A stretch of DNA of 22,437 nt from a virus: IMG/VR virus record IMGVR_UViG_3300039049_000083, positions 1 through 22,437 of that record; one strand, 5' to 3'. Position numbers and translations under genes: made by a program. This document shows positions 5,359 to 14,800 of the stretch, in pieces (positions within the stretch are counted from its first letter, which is position 1; each line of letters begins with the position of its first letter). The notes beneath the pieces are model-generated. The model was not told the origin of the DNA. It searched no databases and was given only the letters and a program-made list of their open reading frames with translations.

Positions 5359-8113
5359 TTATCCAGAGTGGGGTGACAACGAAGTATATAAAAAAACAAT
5401 AGCAGGAGGATATTTATACAATGGAGAAACACCAAGACAAGCGTACGAAAGAGTTGCTAGAACAATTGCGAAAAGATTACAGAAGACCGAAATGGCAGAA
5501 AGTTTTTTTGAATATATTTGGAAAGGCTGGTTGTGTTTGGCTTCACCAGTTCTATCTAATACTGGTACAGATCGGGGCTTACCTATTAGTTGCTTTGGCA
5601 TTGATGTCGCTGATTCTATTATTGACATAGGACAAAAAAATTTAGAGATGATGCTACTCGCTAAACACGGCGGTGGAGTAGGTATCGGTATAAATCAAAT
5701 AAGACCCGCCGGATCTAAAATTACTGGTAATGGAACAAGTGACGGAGTTGTACCTTTTTGTAAAATATATGATTCAACTATACTTGCAACGAATCAAGGA
5801 TCTGTCAGACGCGGAGCTGCATCTGTTAATATCAACATTGAACATGACGATTTTGAAGAATGGCTCGAGATTAGAGAACCAAAAGGAGACGTCAATAGAC
5901 AGTCACTTAACCTGCATCAATGCGCGGTCGTCGGTGATAAGTTCATGCGAAAGCTTACTGCAGGAGATATTAATGCTAGAAAAAAATGGAGCAAACTTTT
6001 ACAAAAGCGCAAAGCAACTGGCGAACCTTATATTTTATTTAAAGGAAATACAAACAAGCAAAACCCAGCAGCTTACAAAGATAACGCATTAAAAGTACAT
6101 ATGACTAACATCTGTAGTGAAATAGTTTTACATACAGATGAAAATCATAGTTTTGTTTGTTGTTTATCTAGCTTAAACCTAGCTAAATATGAAGAGTGGA
6201 AAAATACTAATATAATATATGACTCAATATGGTTTCTTGACGGTGTGCTTGAAGAGTTTATACAAAGAGCTAAATACAGAAAAGGTTTTGAAAACTCTGT
6301 GCGTTTTGCTGAAAAAAGCAGAGCATTAGGCTTAGGTGTACTCGGGTGGCACACATATTTACAAGAAAAAGGTTTACCATTTGAAGGTTTATTATCACAA
6401 TATGAAACAAGAAGAATATTCAGCCAAATCAAAATCGAAAGTGAACGTGCTAGTATGGCTCTTGCTGAGAAGTTTGGCGAGCCTTTGTGGTGTGTTGGTA
6501 CTGGTTTCCGTAATACTCACTTGCGTGCTATTGCTCCCACTGTTAGTAATAGCAAGCTTGCAGGAAATGTTTCACCAGGAATAGAACCTTGGGCTGCTAA
6601 TGTATTTACAGAGCAGTCAGCTAAAGGTACATTTATACGTAAAAATCCCACACTTGTAAAAGTGTTAAATAAACTTAAATTAAATACAAAAGAAATATGG
6701 GACAAAATATTAGCAGATGGTGGCTCAGTGCAAGATATAGAAGGTTTAGACTCAAAAGATCTAATTTATTTTAGAACTTTACATTCTCTTGCTTTCAGTT
6801 GGCTTGGACTAAGCACATCAGAAGTTATGTCGGGTCGTGACTACAACGAGTTAGGTAAACTTGTAGGTTTAGATTTTAGAACCACACAAACAGTGAGTAT
6901 GGAAGAAGGTCCACTCTTTAATGTTGGTGCTGGTGGCGATAAATATATGTCACTAATACAGTATGCTAGAGTGAAACAAGTTGATCTCATAGAAGAGTTT
7001 CATAGGGGTTGGGATCAAAGTTTAAACAAACAACAACTATTAGTATTAGATAAGGCTTTCAAAGATTATAAAAAAGCGAAGGGTAAACTCGATTTTATTG
7101 ATATGATAGAAAAGTTTATTTGGCAAGGAACGTCTCCCGACTTTGATTTACTTATTATAGATGAAGCACAAGACTTAGCTCCACTACAGTGGAAGATGGT
7201 TAAGGATGTTCTTGTTCCAAACTCAAACAAAGTTTACTACGCTGGAGATGATGACCAGGCGATATATTCTTGGATGGGTGTTGATGTAAATAATTTTCTT
7301 AATGCTAGTGAAACTAAATATGTATTAAGTAAATCATATCGTGTTCCAGAACATCCGTTTGCTTTTGCTGAAGGATTAACCGATCAAATCACGAAACGAG
7401 AAAATAAATCGTGGAACCCAACAAAAGAAAAGGGACTTGTTACATGGCATAATGACATTCTTGATGTTGATATGACAGAGGGCGAGTGGTTGATTCTTAC
7501 AAGAACTAACTACATAGCTAATAAAGTCTGTCAGAAATTAAGAGAAGAGGGTTATGTTTTTTGGAGAGAAGGAGAAGGTTGGTCTGTATCTGTCAATGTA
7601 CTAGTGGCAATAGAAGTTTGGTTAAAGTTACAAAGAGGAGCATCAGTGCCTGCCGACTTGTTAAAACCTTTTTCAAAACTGATTGATCCAAAACATATAA
7701 CAAGATCGGGTCGAAAGTTAATGTATTCTTTGGCAGATGTTAATAGTGAAAGACCACCAGATGAAGGTTACTCTTTAGGTAATCTAGAAAGATTATGTGA
7801 GTTTACGGCAAATAGATTTGTGACATGGCAAAATGTATTAAAAATATCAGAACAAGTTGCTGCATACATAGTATCTGTTAGAAAAAGAGGAGAGAAGATT
7901 CTATCGGCAGATCCCAGGATTCGTGTATCCACAATCCACAGAGCAAAAGGTGGAGAAGCTGATAATGTAGCATTGTTGCTAGACTCAACGAAGGCATGTG
8001 TGGAAAGTCCAGATCAAGATGCAGAGAGAAGAGTTTGGTATGTGGGTGTAACGAGAGCAAAGAAGGAGTTACACATAATAGAAAAATCTGGACAGTTTGG
8101 ATTTGAATTATGA
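5324..8113 (+). CDS. In-frame fusion of truncated RNR large subunit (NrdA) and truncated UvrD-like helicase
   Basis: Residues 1-475 are class I NrdA. They include C90 (LPISCFG, active-site Cys), N262-C264-E266 (TNICSEI, the N437/C439/E441 equivalents), a Cys at 279/280 (SFVCCLSSLNL, C462 equivalent) and SPGIEPW at 417-423. There is no ATP-cone domain; homology begins at DYPEWGDNEVY. NrdA homology ends at SVQDIEGL (468-475), so the Tyr730/731-type radical-transfer pair and the C-terminal Cys arm are missing. From about 480 a superfamily 1 helicase begins at IYFRTLHSLAFSWLG. It has motif II LLIIDEAQD (D613-E614), motif III AGDDDQAIYSW (D642-Q645), SKSYRVPEHP, motif V STIHRAKGGEADNV (T870-V882) and motif VI RRVWYVGVTRAKKE. 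Walker A is absent. Neither half can be fully active as drawn. This is a real deletion fusion or a misassembly. The start is ATG 5324 or 5327; the end shares ATGA with the next gene. Confidence 0.9.
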   Translation: MMWNNQWKKGVDYPEWGDNEVYKKTIAGGYLYNGETPRQAYERVARTIAKRLQKTEMAESFFEYIWKGWLCLASPVLSNTGTDRGLPISCFGIDVADSIIDIGQKNLEMMLLAKHGGGVGIGINQIRPAGSKITGNGTSDGVVPFCKIYDSTILATNQGSVRRGAASVNINIEHDDFEEWLEIREPKGDVNRQSLNLHQCAVVGDKFMRKLTAGDINARKKWSKLLQKRKATGEPYILFKGNTNKQNPAAYKDNALKVHMTNICSEIVLHTDENHSFVCCLSSLNLAKYEEWKNTNIIYDSIWFLDGVLEEFIQRAKYRKGFENSVRFAEKSRALGLGVLGWHTYLQEKGLPFEGLLSQYETRRIFSQIKIESERASMALAEKFGEPLWCVGTGFRNTHLRAIAPTVSNSKLAGNVSPGIEPWAANVFTEQSAKGTFIRKNPTLVKVLNKLKLNTKEIWDKILADGGSVQDIEGLDSKDLIYFRTLHSLAFSWLGLSTSEVMSGRDYNELGKLVGLDFRTTQTVSMEEGPLFNVGAGGDKYMSLIQYARVKQVDLIEEFHRGWDQSLNKQQLLVLDKAFKDYKKAKGKLDFIDMIEKFIWQGTSPDFDLLIIDEAQDLAPLQWKMVKDVLVPNSNKVYYAGDDDQAIYSWMGVDVNNFLNASETKYVLSKSYRVPEHPFAFAEGLTDQITKRENKSWNPTKEKGLVTWHNDILDVDMTEGEWLILTRTNYIANKVCQKLREEGYVFWREGEGWSVSVNVLVAIEVWLKLQRGASVPADLLKPFSKLIDPKHITRSGRKLMYSLADVNSERPPDEGYSLGNLERLCEFTANRFVTWQNVLKISEQVAAYIVSVRKRGEKILSADPRIRVSTIHRAKGGEADNVALLLDSTKACVESPDQDAERRVWYVGVTRAKKELHIIEKSGQFGFEL
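6746..6763 (+). other. Fusion or assembly junction between NrdA and helicase homology
   Basis: NrdA-like sequence ends at codon Leu475 (6746-6748, end of the GSVQDIEGL motif). Helicase-like sequence is recognisable from Leu480/Ile481 (6761 onward). The four codons between (DSKD) belong clearly to neither. I see no repeat, recombination site or obvious composition jump at this point, and the frame is kept across it. Confidence 0.7.
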
Positions 8114-8526
8114 AAAAAGAATGGTATTTACAAAGAGCAACTGACGAAGAAAACCCTAGTCCGTTTTGGGATAGTTACGTCCATGACATGTGCGAAGTCC
8201 TTGAAACCACAAACAAATCTCCTTTTGGTAAACCAATAAAAGAGTTTAAAGAAAATAAAAAAGACAGAAAATATTTTTTAGATCAAGCAGAGAAGCTAAT
8301 CAATGGTCCGAGAGCCAAAGAGTATGGGCCTGCTAAATTTAATCACGAAAGAATAGCAAGAATATGGTCTGTTATATTAGACAGAGAAGTTACGGCACAA
8401 GAAGTTGTGGCTTGTATGGTTGGTGTAAAACTAGCCAGACTAGCAGAAACGATAGAACACGATGACAGTTGGGTCGATATAATAGGCTATGCTGCATTAG
8501 GTGGAGAAATTATAAATGACAAGTGA
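8110..8526 (+). CDS. DUF6378 domain protein
   Basis: The start overlaps the stop of the helicase part in an ATGA junction. The second half of the 138-aa product matches the phage family DUF6378 as I remember it: INGPRAKEYGPAKFNHERIA (about 64-83), IWSVILDREVTAQEVVACM, then KLARLAETIEHDDSWVDIIG and YAALGGEI near the C-terminus. The first 55 residues are a charged extension (SPFGKPIKEFKENKKDRK). The family is widespread in phages and has no established function. The many conserved acidic and His residues (H79, H117, D118, D119, D123) could bind metal, which is an inference. It overlaps the polymerase gene by 11 nt, so it is made together with the helicase and the polymerase. Confidence 0.82.
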   Translation: MKKEWYLQRATDEENPSPFWDSYVHDMCEVLETTNKSPFGKPIKEFKENKKDRKYFLDQAEKLINGPRAKEYGPAKFNHERIARIWSVILDREVTAQEVVACMVGVKLARLAETIEHDDSWVDIIGYAALGGEIINDK

Positions 8527-10426
8527 CCAATACCATTTATTGGAACAAGACATAAAAGATGTGGCATGGGGGAATGTTGATTCAGACTGGACTCCACCCG
8601 AAGTTATACCAGATCTATCGCAGTACGATACGATAGCCATTGACTTAGAAACGAGAGATGAGAATCTAACAAAGCTAGGACCTGGATGGTGTAGAAAAGA
8701 CGGACACATCATAGGCATAGCCGTGGCGGCTGGAGATAGTTCTTGGTATTTTCCAGTGGCACATACTGTGGGTAATATGCCAAGACGACCAGTGTTTCAG
8801 TGGTTGACAGATCTGTGTAAAGACACAACTAAAACATTCGTGTTCCATAATGCACTATACGATCTTGGTTGGCTTAGAGCAGAAGGTGTAGAAGTCAAAG
8901 GCAAGATCAGAGATACCATGGTTGCAGCGCCTTTACTAAACGAGAATAGAAGATACTATAATCTAAACTCGTTAGCTGGAGATCATCTTGGCACATACAA
9001 AGACGAAAAGATGCTCAAGAGTGCCGCCGAAGAGTTTGGTGTAGATCCAAAGTCTGGTATGTGGAAACTACCGCCTCGATATGTTGGTGCTTATGCAGAA
9101 CATGACGCTGCAATAACTTTGAGATTATGGAACGAGTTACGAAAACAGATAACAAAAGAAGAATGTAGTGGTATATTTGAACTAGAAACTAGACTCACAC
9201 CTCTGCTTCTTGACATGAAAACAAAAGGTGTACGAGTGGATTTAAACAGAGCAGAGCAAGTTAAGAAAGAACTGACTGCGTTAGAGAAATCACTTGTAGA
9301 GGAGATAGTCAAAGAAACTGGAGTTACGATTGAACCTTGGGTCGCCACATCTGTAGCAAAGGTCTTTGATGCTATGGGACTTGCGTATTCTCGCACAGAA
9401 AAGTCCAGGGCCCCCGCGTTTACAAAACAATTTCTTGCTAATCACTCTCATCCCATTGCGAAGAAGATTATAAAAATAAGGGAAGTTAATAAAGCCAACA
9501 CGACTTTTATTGATACAATTCTTGAACACTCGCATGATGGTAGAATACATTGTGATTTTCATCCTTTACGTTCTGATGGCGGAGGCACTGTTACTGGTAG
9601 ATTTAGCTCAAGTAATCCTAACTTGCAACAAATACCTGCAAGAGATCCATACATAAAGAAACTTATTAGAGGATTGTTTATTCCAGAAGAAGGATCTAAG
9701 TGGGGATCTTTTGACTATGCTTCACAAGAGCCTAGATGGCTTGTGCATTATTGTGCAACATTAAAAGGACTTGATAGACACCCACAGATAGATGATGTTG
9801 TGGCTTTGTATAACAAAGGCGAAGCTGACTTTCATCAGATCGTGGCAGATATAGCAGGCATACCAAGAAAACAAGCAAAGACTGTGAATCTTGGATTAAT
9901 GTATGGCATGGGTAAAGGCAAGTTGGCAAACATTCTTGATCTGTCTGTTGATGAAGCAACAACTTTATTAGATAAATACAATGACAAAGTTCCATTCTTA
10001 AGATCTATTTCAGAGAAGACAACAAGGAAAGCTGCCGAGAGTGGGATTATCAGAACTTGGTTGGGCCGTAAATGTAGATTCAATATGTACGAGCCTAGAT
10101 CGTACAAGTATAATAAAGCATTACCGATGAAAGAAGCCATTGATGAATATGGTGGCAAGGGCAGTATCAGAAGAGCTTTTACATACAAGGCACTTAATAG
10201 ACTAATACAAGGGTCTAGTGCCGATCAAACTAAGAAAGCCATGGTCGATTGTTACGATGCTGGTCTTACACCAATGTTAACTGTGCATGATGAATTATGT
10301 TTTAACATACAAAACGACAAGCAAGTGGAGCAAATCAAAGAGATTATGTGTAATTGTGTGCCCGAACTCAAAATACCCTTTGATGTAGACGCTGAAATGG
10401 GGTCAAACTGGGGAGAAGTTGGATAG
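8516..10426 (+). CDS. Family A DNA polymerase with 3'-5' exonuclease domain
   Basis: The 636-aa product replicates the phage genome. Its N-terminal DEDDy exonuclease has D43 and E45 (IAIDLETRD), D116 (FHNALYDLGWL) and Y193/D197 (GAYAEHDAAIT), so proofreading looks intact. The polymerase part shows the TGRFSSSNPNLQQIP segment (360-374), motif A FDYASQEPRW (D400, E405, R407), motif B R451-KQAKTVNLGLMYG (K455, Y463) and motif C TVHDE (H591-E593). The residue matching E. coli Phe762 is L459. The length is typical of phage PolA, close to T7 gp5 (704 aa), with no 5'-3' nuclease domain. The start ATG 8516 overlaps DUF6378 by 11 nt. It is the last gene of the + strand module and is followed within 70 nt by a terminator. 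Confidence 0.96.
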   Translation: MTSDQYHLLEQDIKDVAWGNVDSDWTPPEVIPDLSQYDTIAIDLETRDENLTKLGPGWCRKDGHIIGIAVAAGDSSWYFPVAHTVGNMPRRPVFQWLTDLCKDTTKTFVFHNALYDLGWLRAEGVEVKGKIRDTMVAAPLLNENRRYYNLNSLAGDHLGTYKDEKMLKSAAEEFGVDPKSGMWKLPPRYVGAYAEHDAAITLRLWNELRKQITKEECSGIFELETRLTPLLLDMKTKGVRVDLNRAEQVKKELTALEKSLVEEIVKETGVTIEPWVATSVAKVFDAMGLAYSRTEKSRAPAFTKQFLANHSHPIAKKIIKIREVNKANTTFIDTILEHSHDGRIHCDFHPLRSDGGGTVTGRFSSSNPNLQQIPARDPYIKKLIRGLFIPEEGSKWGSFDYASQEPRWLVHYCATLKGLDRHPQIDDVVALYNKGEADFHQIVADIAGIPRKQAKTVNLGLMYGMGKGKLANILDLSVDEATTLLDKYNDKVPFLRSISEKTTRKAAESGIIRTWLGRKCRFNMYEPRSYKYNKALPMKEAIDEYGGKGSIRRAFTYKALNRLIQGSSADQTKKAMVDCYDAGLTPMLTVHDELCFNIQNDKQVEQIKEIMCNCVPELKIPFDVDAEMGSNWGEVG

Positions 10427-10495
10427 TGGACAATACAAAAACACTCAAAAACAAAAGTATTTCTAGGGTACAATCACACACGGACACTTTGTTTC

Positions 10496-10529
10496 GGCTC
10501 TGTGTGGCGATCTGAGAGCCTATTTTTTT
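10496..10529 (+). terminator. Rho-independent terminator ending the + strand module
   Basis: GGCTCT (10496-10501) and AGAGCC (10515-10520) form a perfect 6-bp stem around a 13-nt loop. It is followed by TA and a run of seven T (10523-10529). It lies 70 nt after the polymerase stop. There is no A-run on the left side, so it should not act well on the opposite strand. The rest of the gap, 10427-10495, shows no gene; it has a weak imperfect pairing of CACACA (about 10475) with TGTGTG (about 10501) that competes with the terminator stem. Confidence 0.8.
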
Positions 10530-10702
10530 CTGACAGGTTTACAATATGCAGTGATTTTGCCTATTTTACCATCTGGTAGTGGGACATCGGGCTGATTGTT
10601 CAAACGTCTGGCAAAATACAAACAACTGTTAATATTTTCAAATCTTTGTGTCTGATCTATCACTCTTTCGTTGAGCATGAAGATCAGAAGAAACTCTATC
10701 AT
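10520..10702 (-). CDS. Small 60-aa protein at the end of the - strand operon
   Basis: The ATG overlaps the stop of the upstream gene (ATGA, 10699-10702). The product begins with a hydrophobic stretch (MIEFLLIFMLNERVI), then QRFENINSCLYFARRLNNQP and ITAYCKPVRKK at the basic end. I know similar short proteins at the end of the virion module in marine phage contigs, always uncharacterised. Two Cys residues (in SCLYFA and YCKPV) may form a disulphide if the protein is exported, and the N-terminus could be a weak membrane anchor or signal. Its TAG (10520-10522) lies in the foot of the opposite-strand terminator. Confidence 0.7.
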   Translation of the reverse strand: MIEFLLIFMLNERVIDQTQRFENINSCLYFARRLNNQPDVPLPDGKIGKITAYCKPVRKK

Positions 10703-11340
10703 TCATCTTTTGCCTTCCAAAAATACTCGTCTGTGTCTCCGAGTCTGAACTTCTGTCCGTTCTCAACTTGATATATCTCTGTGCTAACTTTGAAGTCTGG
10801 TTGTAGTGGTTTGTCTGGTGTCAGTGAATTGTCGTACACTCTCATTCTGTTGTTTGGATACAGACAGAATTGATTATTTTCTAGTTCTAGTAAGTTAAAC
10901 GATTTGTGTTCTGCTGGTTTCTCACTGGTTGAGTAATCTATTGTGTCTATGCTTTCGTGATAGTTATCAAGAGTACAAACGTAAGATCCTTTCACGATAC
11001 CATGGTCTCTTGTATAAACCTCAAAGTCCATAGATCCTATAAACTGTTTGCTAACTGCCACCACCCCATAGTCCATGCAATTCCAAAACTGGAGATTATA
11101 AAGATCCATATCTGGAGTCGGGGTCTGTGGTTCAACAGTAAAAGCACTAATAGGAAGTTTATCATAAAGAGCACCGTAGTCAGGCAGATAAGTTTCAAAA
11201 TAGAAAGCTCTACCTGGAATAGACTTTGCTGTAACCCAGACACCTTTTACAAACTCTCCGTGTCCATCTTCGCCATCTCTTAAATATTCTTTACGAACCC
11301 ATACATCTATAGAAGGTAAATTAACAACTAGTGTAGCCAT
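10699..11340 (-). CDS. Conserved phage protein of unknown function, 213 aa
   Basis: The ATG follows directly after the TAA of the M15 peptidase gene. The product starts MATLVVNLPSIDVWVRKEYL and includes GHGEFVKGVWVTAKS, FYFETYLPDYGALYDKLPI, DLYNLQFWNCMDYGVVAVSK and DTDEYFWKAKDE at the end. It is rich in aromatic residues and beta-prone, with no membrane segment, and seems a compact single domain. I recognise the pattern as a recurrent, unusually well conserved protein in uncultured marine podovirus-like genomes; I know of no function. Its position between the lysin and the end of the operon suggests a late product, either structural or host-takeover related. The real function cannot be read from sequence. 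Confidence 0.82.
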   Translation of the reverse strand: MATLVVNLPSIDVWVRKEYLRDGEDGHGEFVKGVWVTAKSIPGRAFYFETYLPDYGALYDKLPISAFTVEPQTPTPDMDLYNLQFWNCMDYGVVAVSKQFIGSMDFEVYTRDHGIVKGSYVCTLDNYHESIDTIDYSTSEKPAEHKSFNLLELENNQFCLYPNNRMRVYDNSLTPDKPLQPDFKVSTEIYQVENGQKFRLGDTDEYFWKAKDE

Positions 11341-11805
11341 TTATGTGTAAATCAAACCTCTTCTGTATCCGTTGACTCTATCATATGTGAGAATCTCTTT
11401 TCTGTTTGCGTCACCAACGTATGATACATGCACCCAACCAGAGCTTGGACCCTTGGCTCTTTCATAACATTCTAATATCAACTGATCGAAATCTAATTCG
11501 TTTGCTATATATTGTGCCAGTTCTGCATTAGCAACGCCTGGTATTTCTATATCAGCGGCCTGACCTTTGCAATGTTGGCTGGTGGATTTTGATCCTATGG
11601 CTCGACACAACGCTGCGCTGCGATATCCAGAGTTAACTACAACTGGCTTGTCAAAATGTTTACGAATGGGTTCAAGAACCCTTTCACATAGTGCCATCAT
11701 AGCCACTACATGCTTGTCTCCAGGTGTGTTCTCTATGCCTTTTCTTTCTGCCGTTTGTGATTTCACAAACTCTGCTATAGTAAAATGTGGTGATAATCTA
11801 CTCAT
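11341..11805 (-). CDS. M15-family peptidase, probable endolysin
   Basis: The 154-aa product has the Peptidase_M15_3 layout. It opens SRLSPHFTIAEFVKSQTAER, then has VVVNSGYRSAALCRAIG (55-71), the zinc motif TSQHCKGQAADIE with H78 and D85, and SGWVHVSYVG with the third ligand H126. E112 in LILECYERA is a candidate catalytic or structural acid. The family cuts peptide links in peptidoglycan (D-Ala-D-Ala or L-Ala-D-Glu type), so in a phage it most likely releases progeny at lysis or softens the wall at entry. There is no signal peptide, so a holin would be needed; none is identified nearby. The start is supported by an AGGAG six bases upstream and an ATGA overlap with the preceding gene. Confidence 0.92.
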   Translation of the reverse strand: MSRLSPHFTIAEFVKSQTAERKGIENTPGDKHVVAMMALCERVLEPIRKHFDKPVVVNSGYRSAALCRAIGSKSTSQHCKGQAADIEIPGVANAELAQYIANELDFDQLILECYERAKGPSSGWVHVSYVGDANRKEILTYDRVNGYRRGLIYT

Positions 11806-14800
11806 CCAGTTCTCCTAGCTATATCTAAATTTTTAAGAATGTCATCTGGACTACTACCTAGAAAAGACGGATTTGTTCTAGTTAATGGACTTGTGCCCAC
11901 ATCCGTAGTTTGTATCGGAGCAAAAGATGGTGTAGTATCAACACTCGGTGGTGGTGTAGTATCAATCTTAGGAGGCAGTTGAGTTGTAACTGCTCTTTGA
12001 TTTCCTAATCCAAATAAGTTAGACATGCTTAACTGATCTGAATCTATCTCTTTTCTCAAGGACATTCCTCTTCTTAATGATCGTAATGCGTTTATGTCAC
12101 CAGTAGGAACATAAATGTTTTTCTTTCTTGCATCTTTTATTTTTTCTTTACTTGGTTTGAAAGGAACATATCTATCATTTAACAGAGAACTTGTCTCCTC
12201 CTCTCCTAATTGTGCATCCTTCATAATTTTTCTTACCTCTGGTCTTGTTAGACCAAGTGTTTTTAAATCATCTATTGTTGACGCATATTTTCTAAAAACT
12301 TTTAGTCTAGCATCATCTGCTCTTCTAAAAGCTGTAATGATTTGTTCTGGTGATGCTTCTTCGAGTCTTAAAACTTCGTTAAATAGTGCAGCAGTACCAG
12401 ATCTATCTTGTTTAAACTCTTGTGCTCTAAACTCTCCTAGTCTTTTTAAATCTAATGTTTGTGTATTCAAACCAGTAAAAGCTCTAAATAGTTCTGCTCC
12501 TTGTTGATAAGTCTTACCAGTTGTCGGCTCCATCTCACCCTCTGGAGAAAACACACCTCGTAAGAATCTAGATTTTTCTATGGATTTTACACCTTCTGGA
12601 AAGTTGCCACCAGCTATACCAAGCTCTGCTCCGACTGGTATTCTTACTGGAACCATGCCTGGTATCAAAGTATTAAACAGATGTAACATAGACTTTTCAA
12701 AAGCAACACCAGAAGAGTCTTGTTCTCTATAAACCTTTGCACCAGACCTAGTTCTACCACCACGACCACCACCTGCTACAGGTGCTACATCTTGTAAAGC
12801 AGAGAAAACCATAGAGTAATCTATAAATGGAGTAAAGTATTCAGACAAAGTTTCAAATCCTATTTTTCTGACTTGTTCTCCTAAAGGCACACTTTGTCTT
12901 TCCGTTTCTCTGTATGTGTTTAATATGGTTCTAAACCCTCTTGATAATAAATCGTATGGGTTAGTGTGACTGAAATCTATAAATTCAGGATTACCATTAT
13001 CGTCCTTGCCAACTGGTATTAACTGTGAGTTTCTCTGCCAACTAGCAGCTAATCTATTTATTGACTGTAGTTCTTCGTCACTAGTATCTGTTAAGTTTTG
13101 TGCAAACCTTTGTAAAGTATCACCCACAAGACCAAAGGCAGTCACACCACCCATCAATCTTTTCATTCCTATTTCTCTGATAGCTTGGACTGGACTCTCT
13201 AACTCTTTTGCAGCAGTGTCAAGAGTATTAAAACCAGTTCTTAATATTTCTGCGGGGAAGGCAATAAAGTTACCAAGAGGCACACCTCTTAACCCTTTTA
13301 TAACATCTGGAACAAGCTCGTAGTTTGGAACTGTGTTACGAACAGTATCTGCCGCAGCTCTTCTTAACGCTTCATCCAGTCCTTCGCCTTTTTGTTTTCC
13401 TATGTGTCTAGCAAATGCAGACAGTTGTTGTCTTCTTAGAGTAGGATTATCTGCAAAATCAGTCCCTATTTTTGCTATTGAATTTCTTAATTTTTGTAAT
13501 TCAAAAGCATAGTTGTATATCTTCCAAATATCATCACCACCCTTATAGAGACCTTCTGCCGTGTCTAAGAATCTCCTTGTCATATTCATACTGCCTTTTA
13601 GAGCAGTCTTTGACATACCTTGCAGTCCTTTACCATCTGGAGGAGTTTCTATTATGGATTGTTGTCTAGCTACAGAGTCTTCTACTGCTTGTGGTCTAAC
13701 ACCCAGAGCAATATCAAAATCAGAAACACCCACTTCATCTGCTACGCCAGTTCTTTGCGCTGGAAGACCCGTGATCCCTGTGCCTCTATACCCTAATCCT
13801 TGACGCAAGTTAGCTTGTATTTCTCGGAGTTGAGCCGAACTACCGATAACACCTCTGTTCTGTAGATCTACTAGAAAATCTAAAACCTCATCATTTAAGG
13901 AAAAGTCAAATCTATCGTTGGCAAATTTTGACACTTTACCAGTGCCTTTTAATTTAAGTTCTTTATCAATTAAATCTCTTAGAACTAAATCTACTGATTC
14001 AAAAAGACTAGCGTTCTTTCCCACATTACCTTGTGCAAGAGCAAACAAAGAAGCTGATGTTACGTTTCTTACTTGTGTGATTGGAGATAAAATTGTTTTT
14101 GCGTATTGAGAGATACCTTTTAACTTGACCATAGGATAGTAAAGTCCTCTTGCTATATCTCCCATGACACTTGTTCTTTCATTAATAACATTACTCATAG
14201 CTTCGTACATGGGTTTTGGTATGGCATATCCATACATCTCACCAAACACACTTCGTGCAGCAAGACCCTCTGGATCAAAACCAGACACGGAATCTCTGCC
14301 AAGAATGACATACTCCAGTCCTCTGCCACCTCTTCTTTGCACACTTTCCATGACATCTTTTAAAACAGCATCTCTTTCTGCTGATGGTAAGTCACGAAGA
14401 GATGTTATTTGTTCTTGTGGTGCTCTTGTTTGATTTATTTGTACAATTCTTTCTCTAACTAAATCGTTTGTGTTTATAAATAAAGGTTTATCTGCTCTAG
14501 GATCTGTGTTTCTAATTATATTGTCTGCGGTTCTTTTAAAAGAAGAATAGAAAGCATCTGCTGCTACAAAGTTAGAGAGCTCTCCCACGGTGTGCATGTA
14601 TGCTTCTTTTGGATTTCTAACTTCACCAAGTATGGATCTAATAATTTCATTATCAACTTTTGATTTATTTAGAACTGCTGGATTAAGTCTAACAGTCGGA
14701 ACAGTTCTAGCTGCTGTGCCGTATGCTCCACCAGAACTGTGTTTTAAACTTTTGTAATATTTTGTAACATTGTCTATGTACCGTTCTGCTTGTCGTCTTG

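Noticed and set aside
6500-7000. A shift in base composition at the NrdA/helicase junction
   Set aside because: Hand counts of 60-base blocks on both sides vary widely (about 20-50% GC) with no clear step, so composition neither supports nor rules out a chimera.
9091-10188. Several - strand frames of 87-117 codons under the polymerase gene
   Set aside because: The + strand polymerase has all catalytic motifs through this region, so these are shadows.
10427-10495. tRNA or small RNA in the convergent gap
   Set aside because: The stretch is too short and shows no cloverleaf; only the terminator and a weak imperfect CACACA/TGTGTG pairing are seen.
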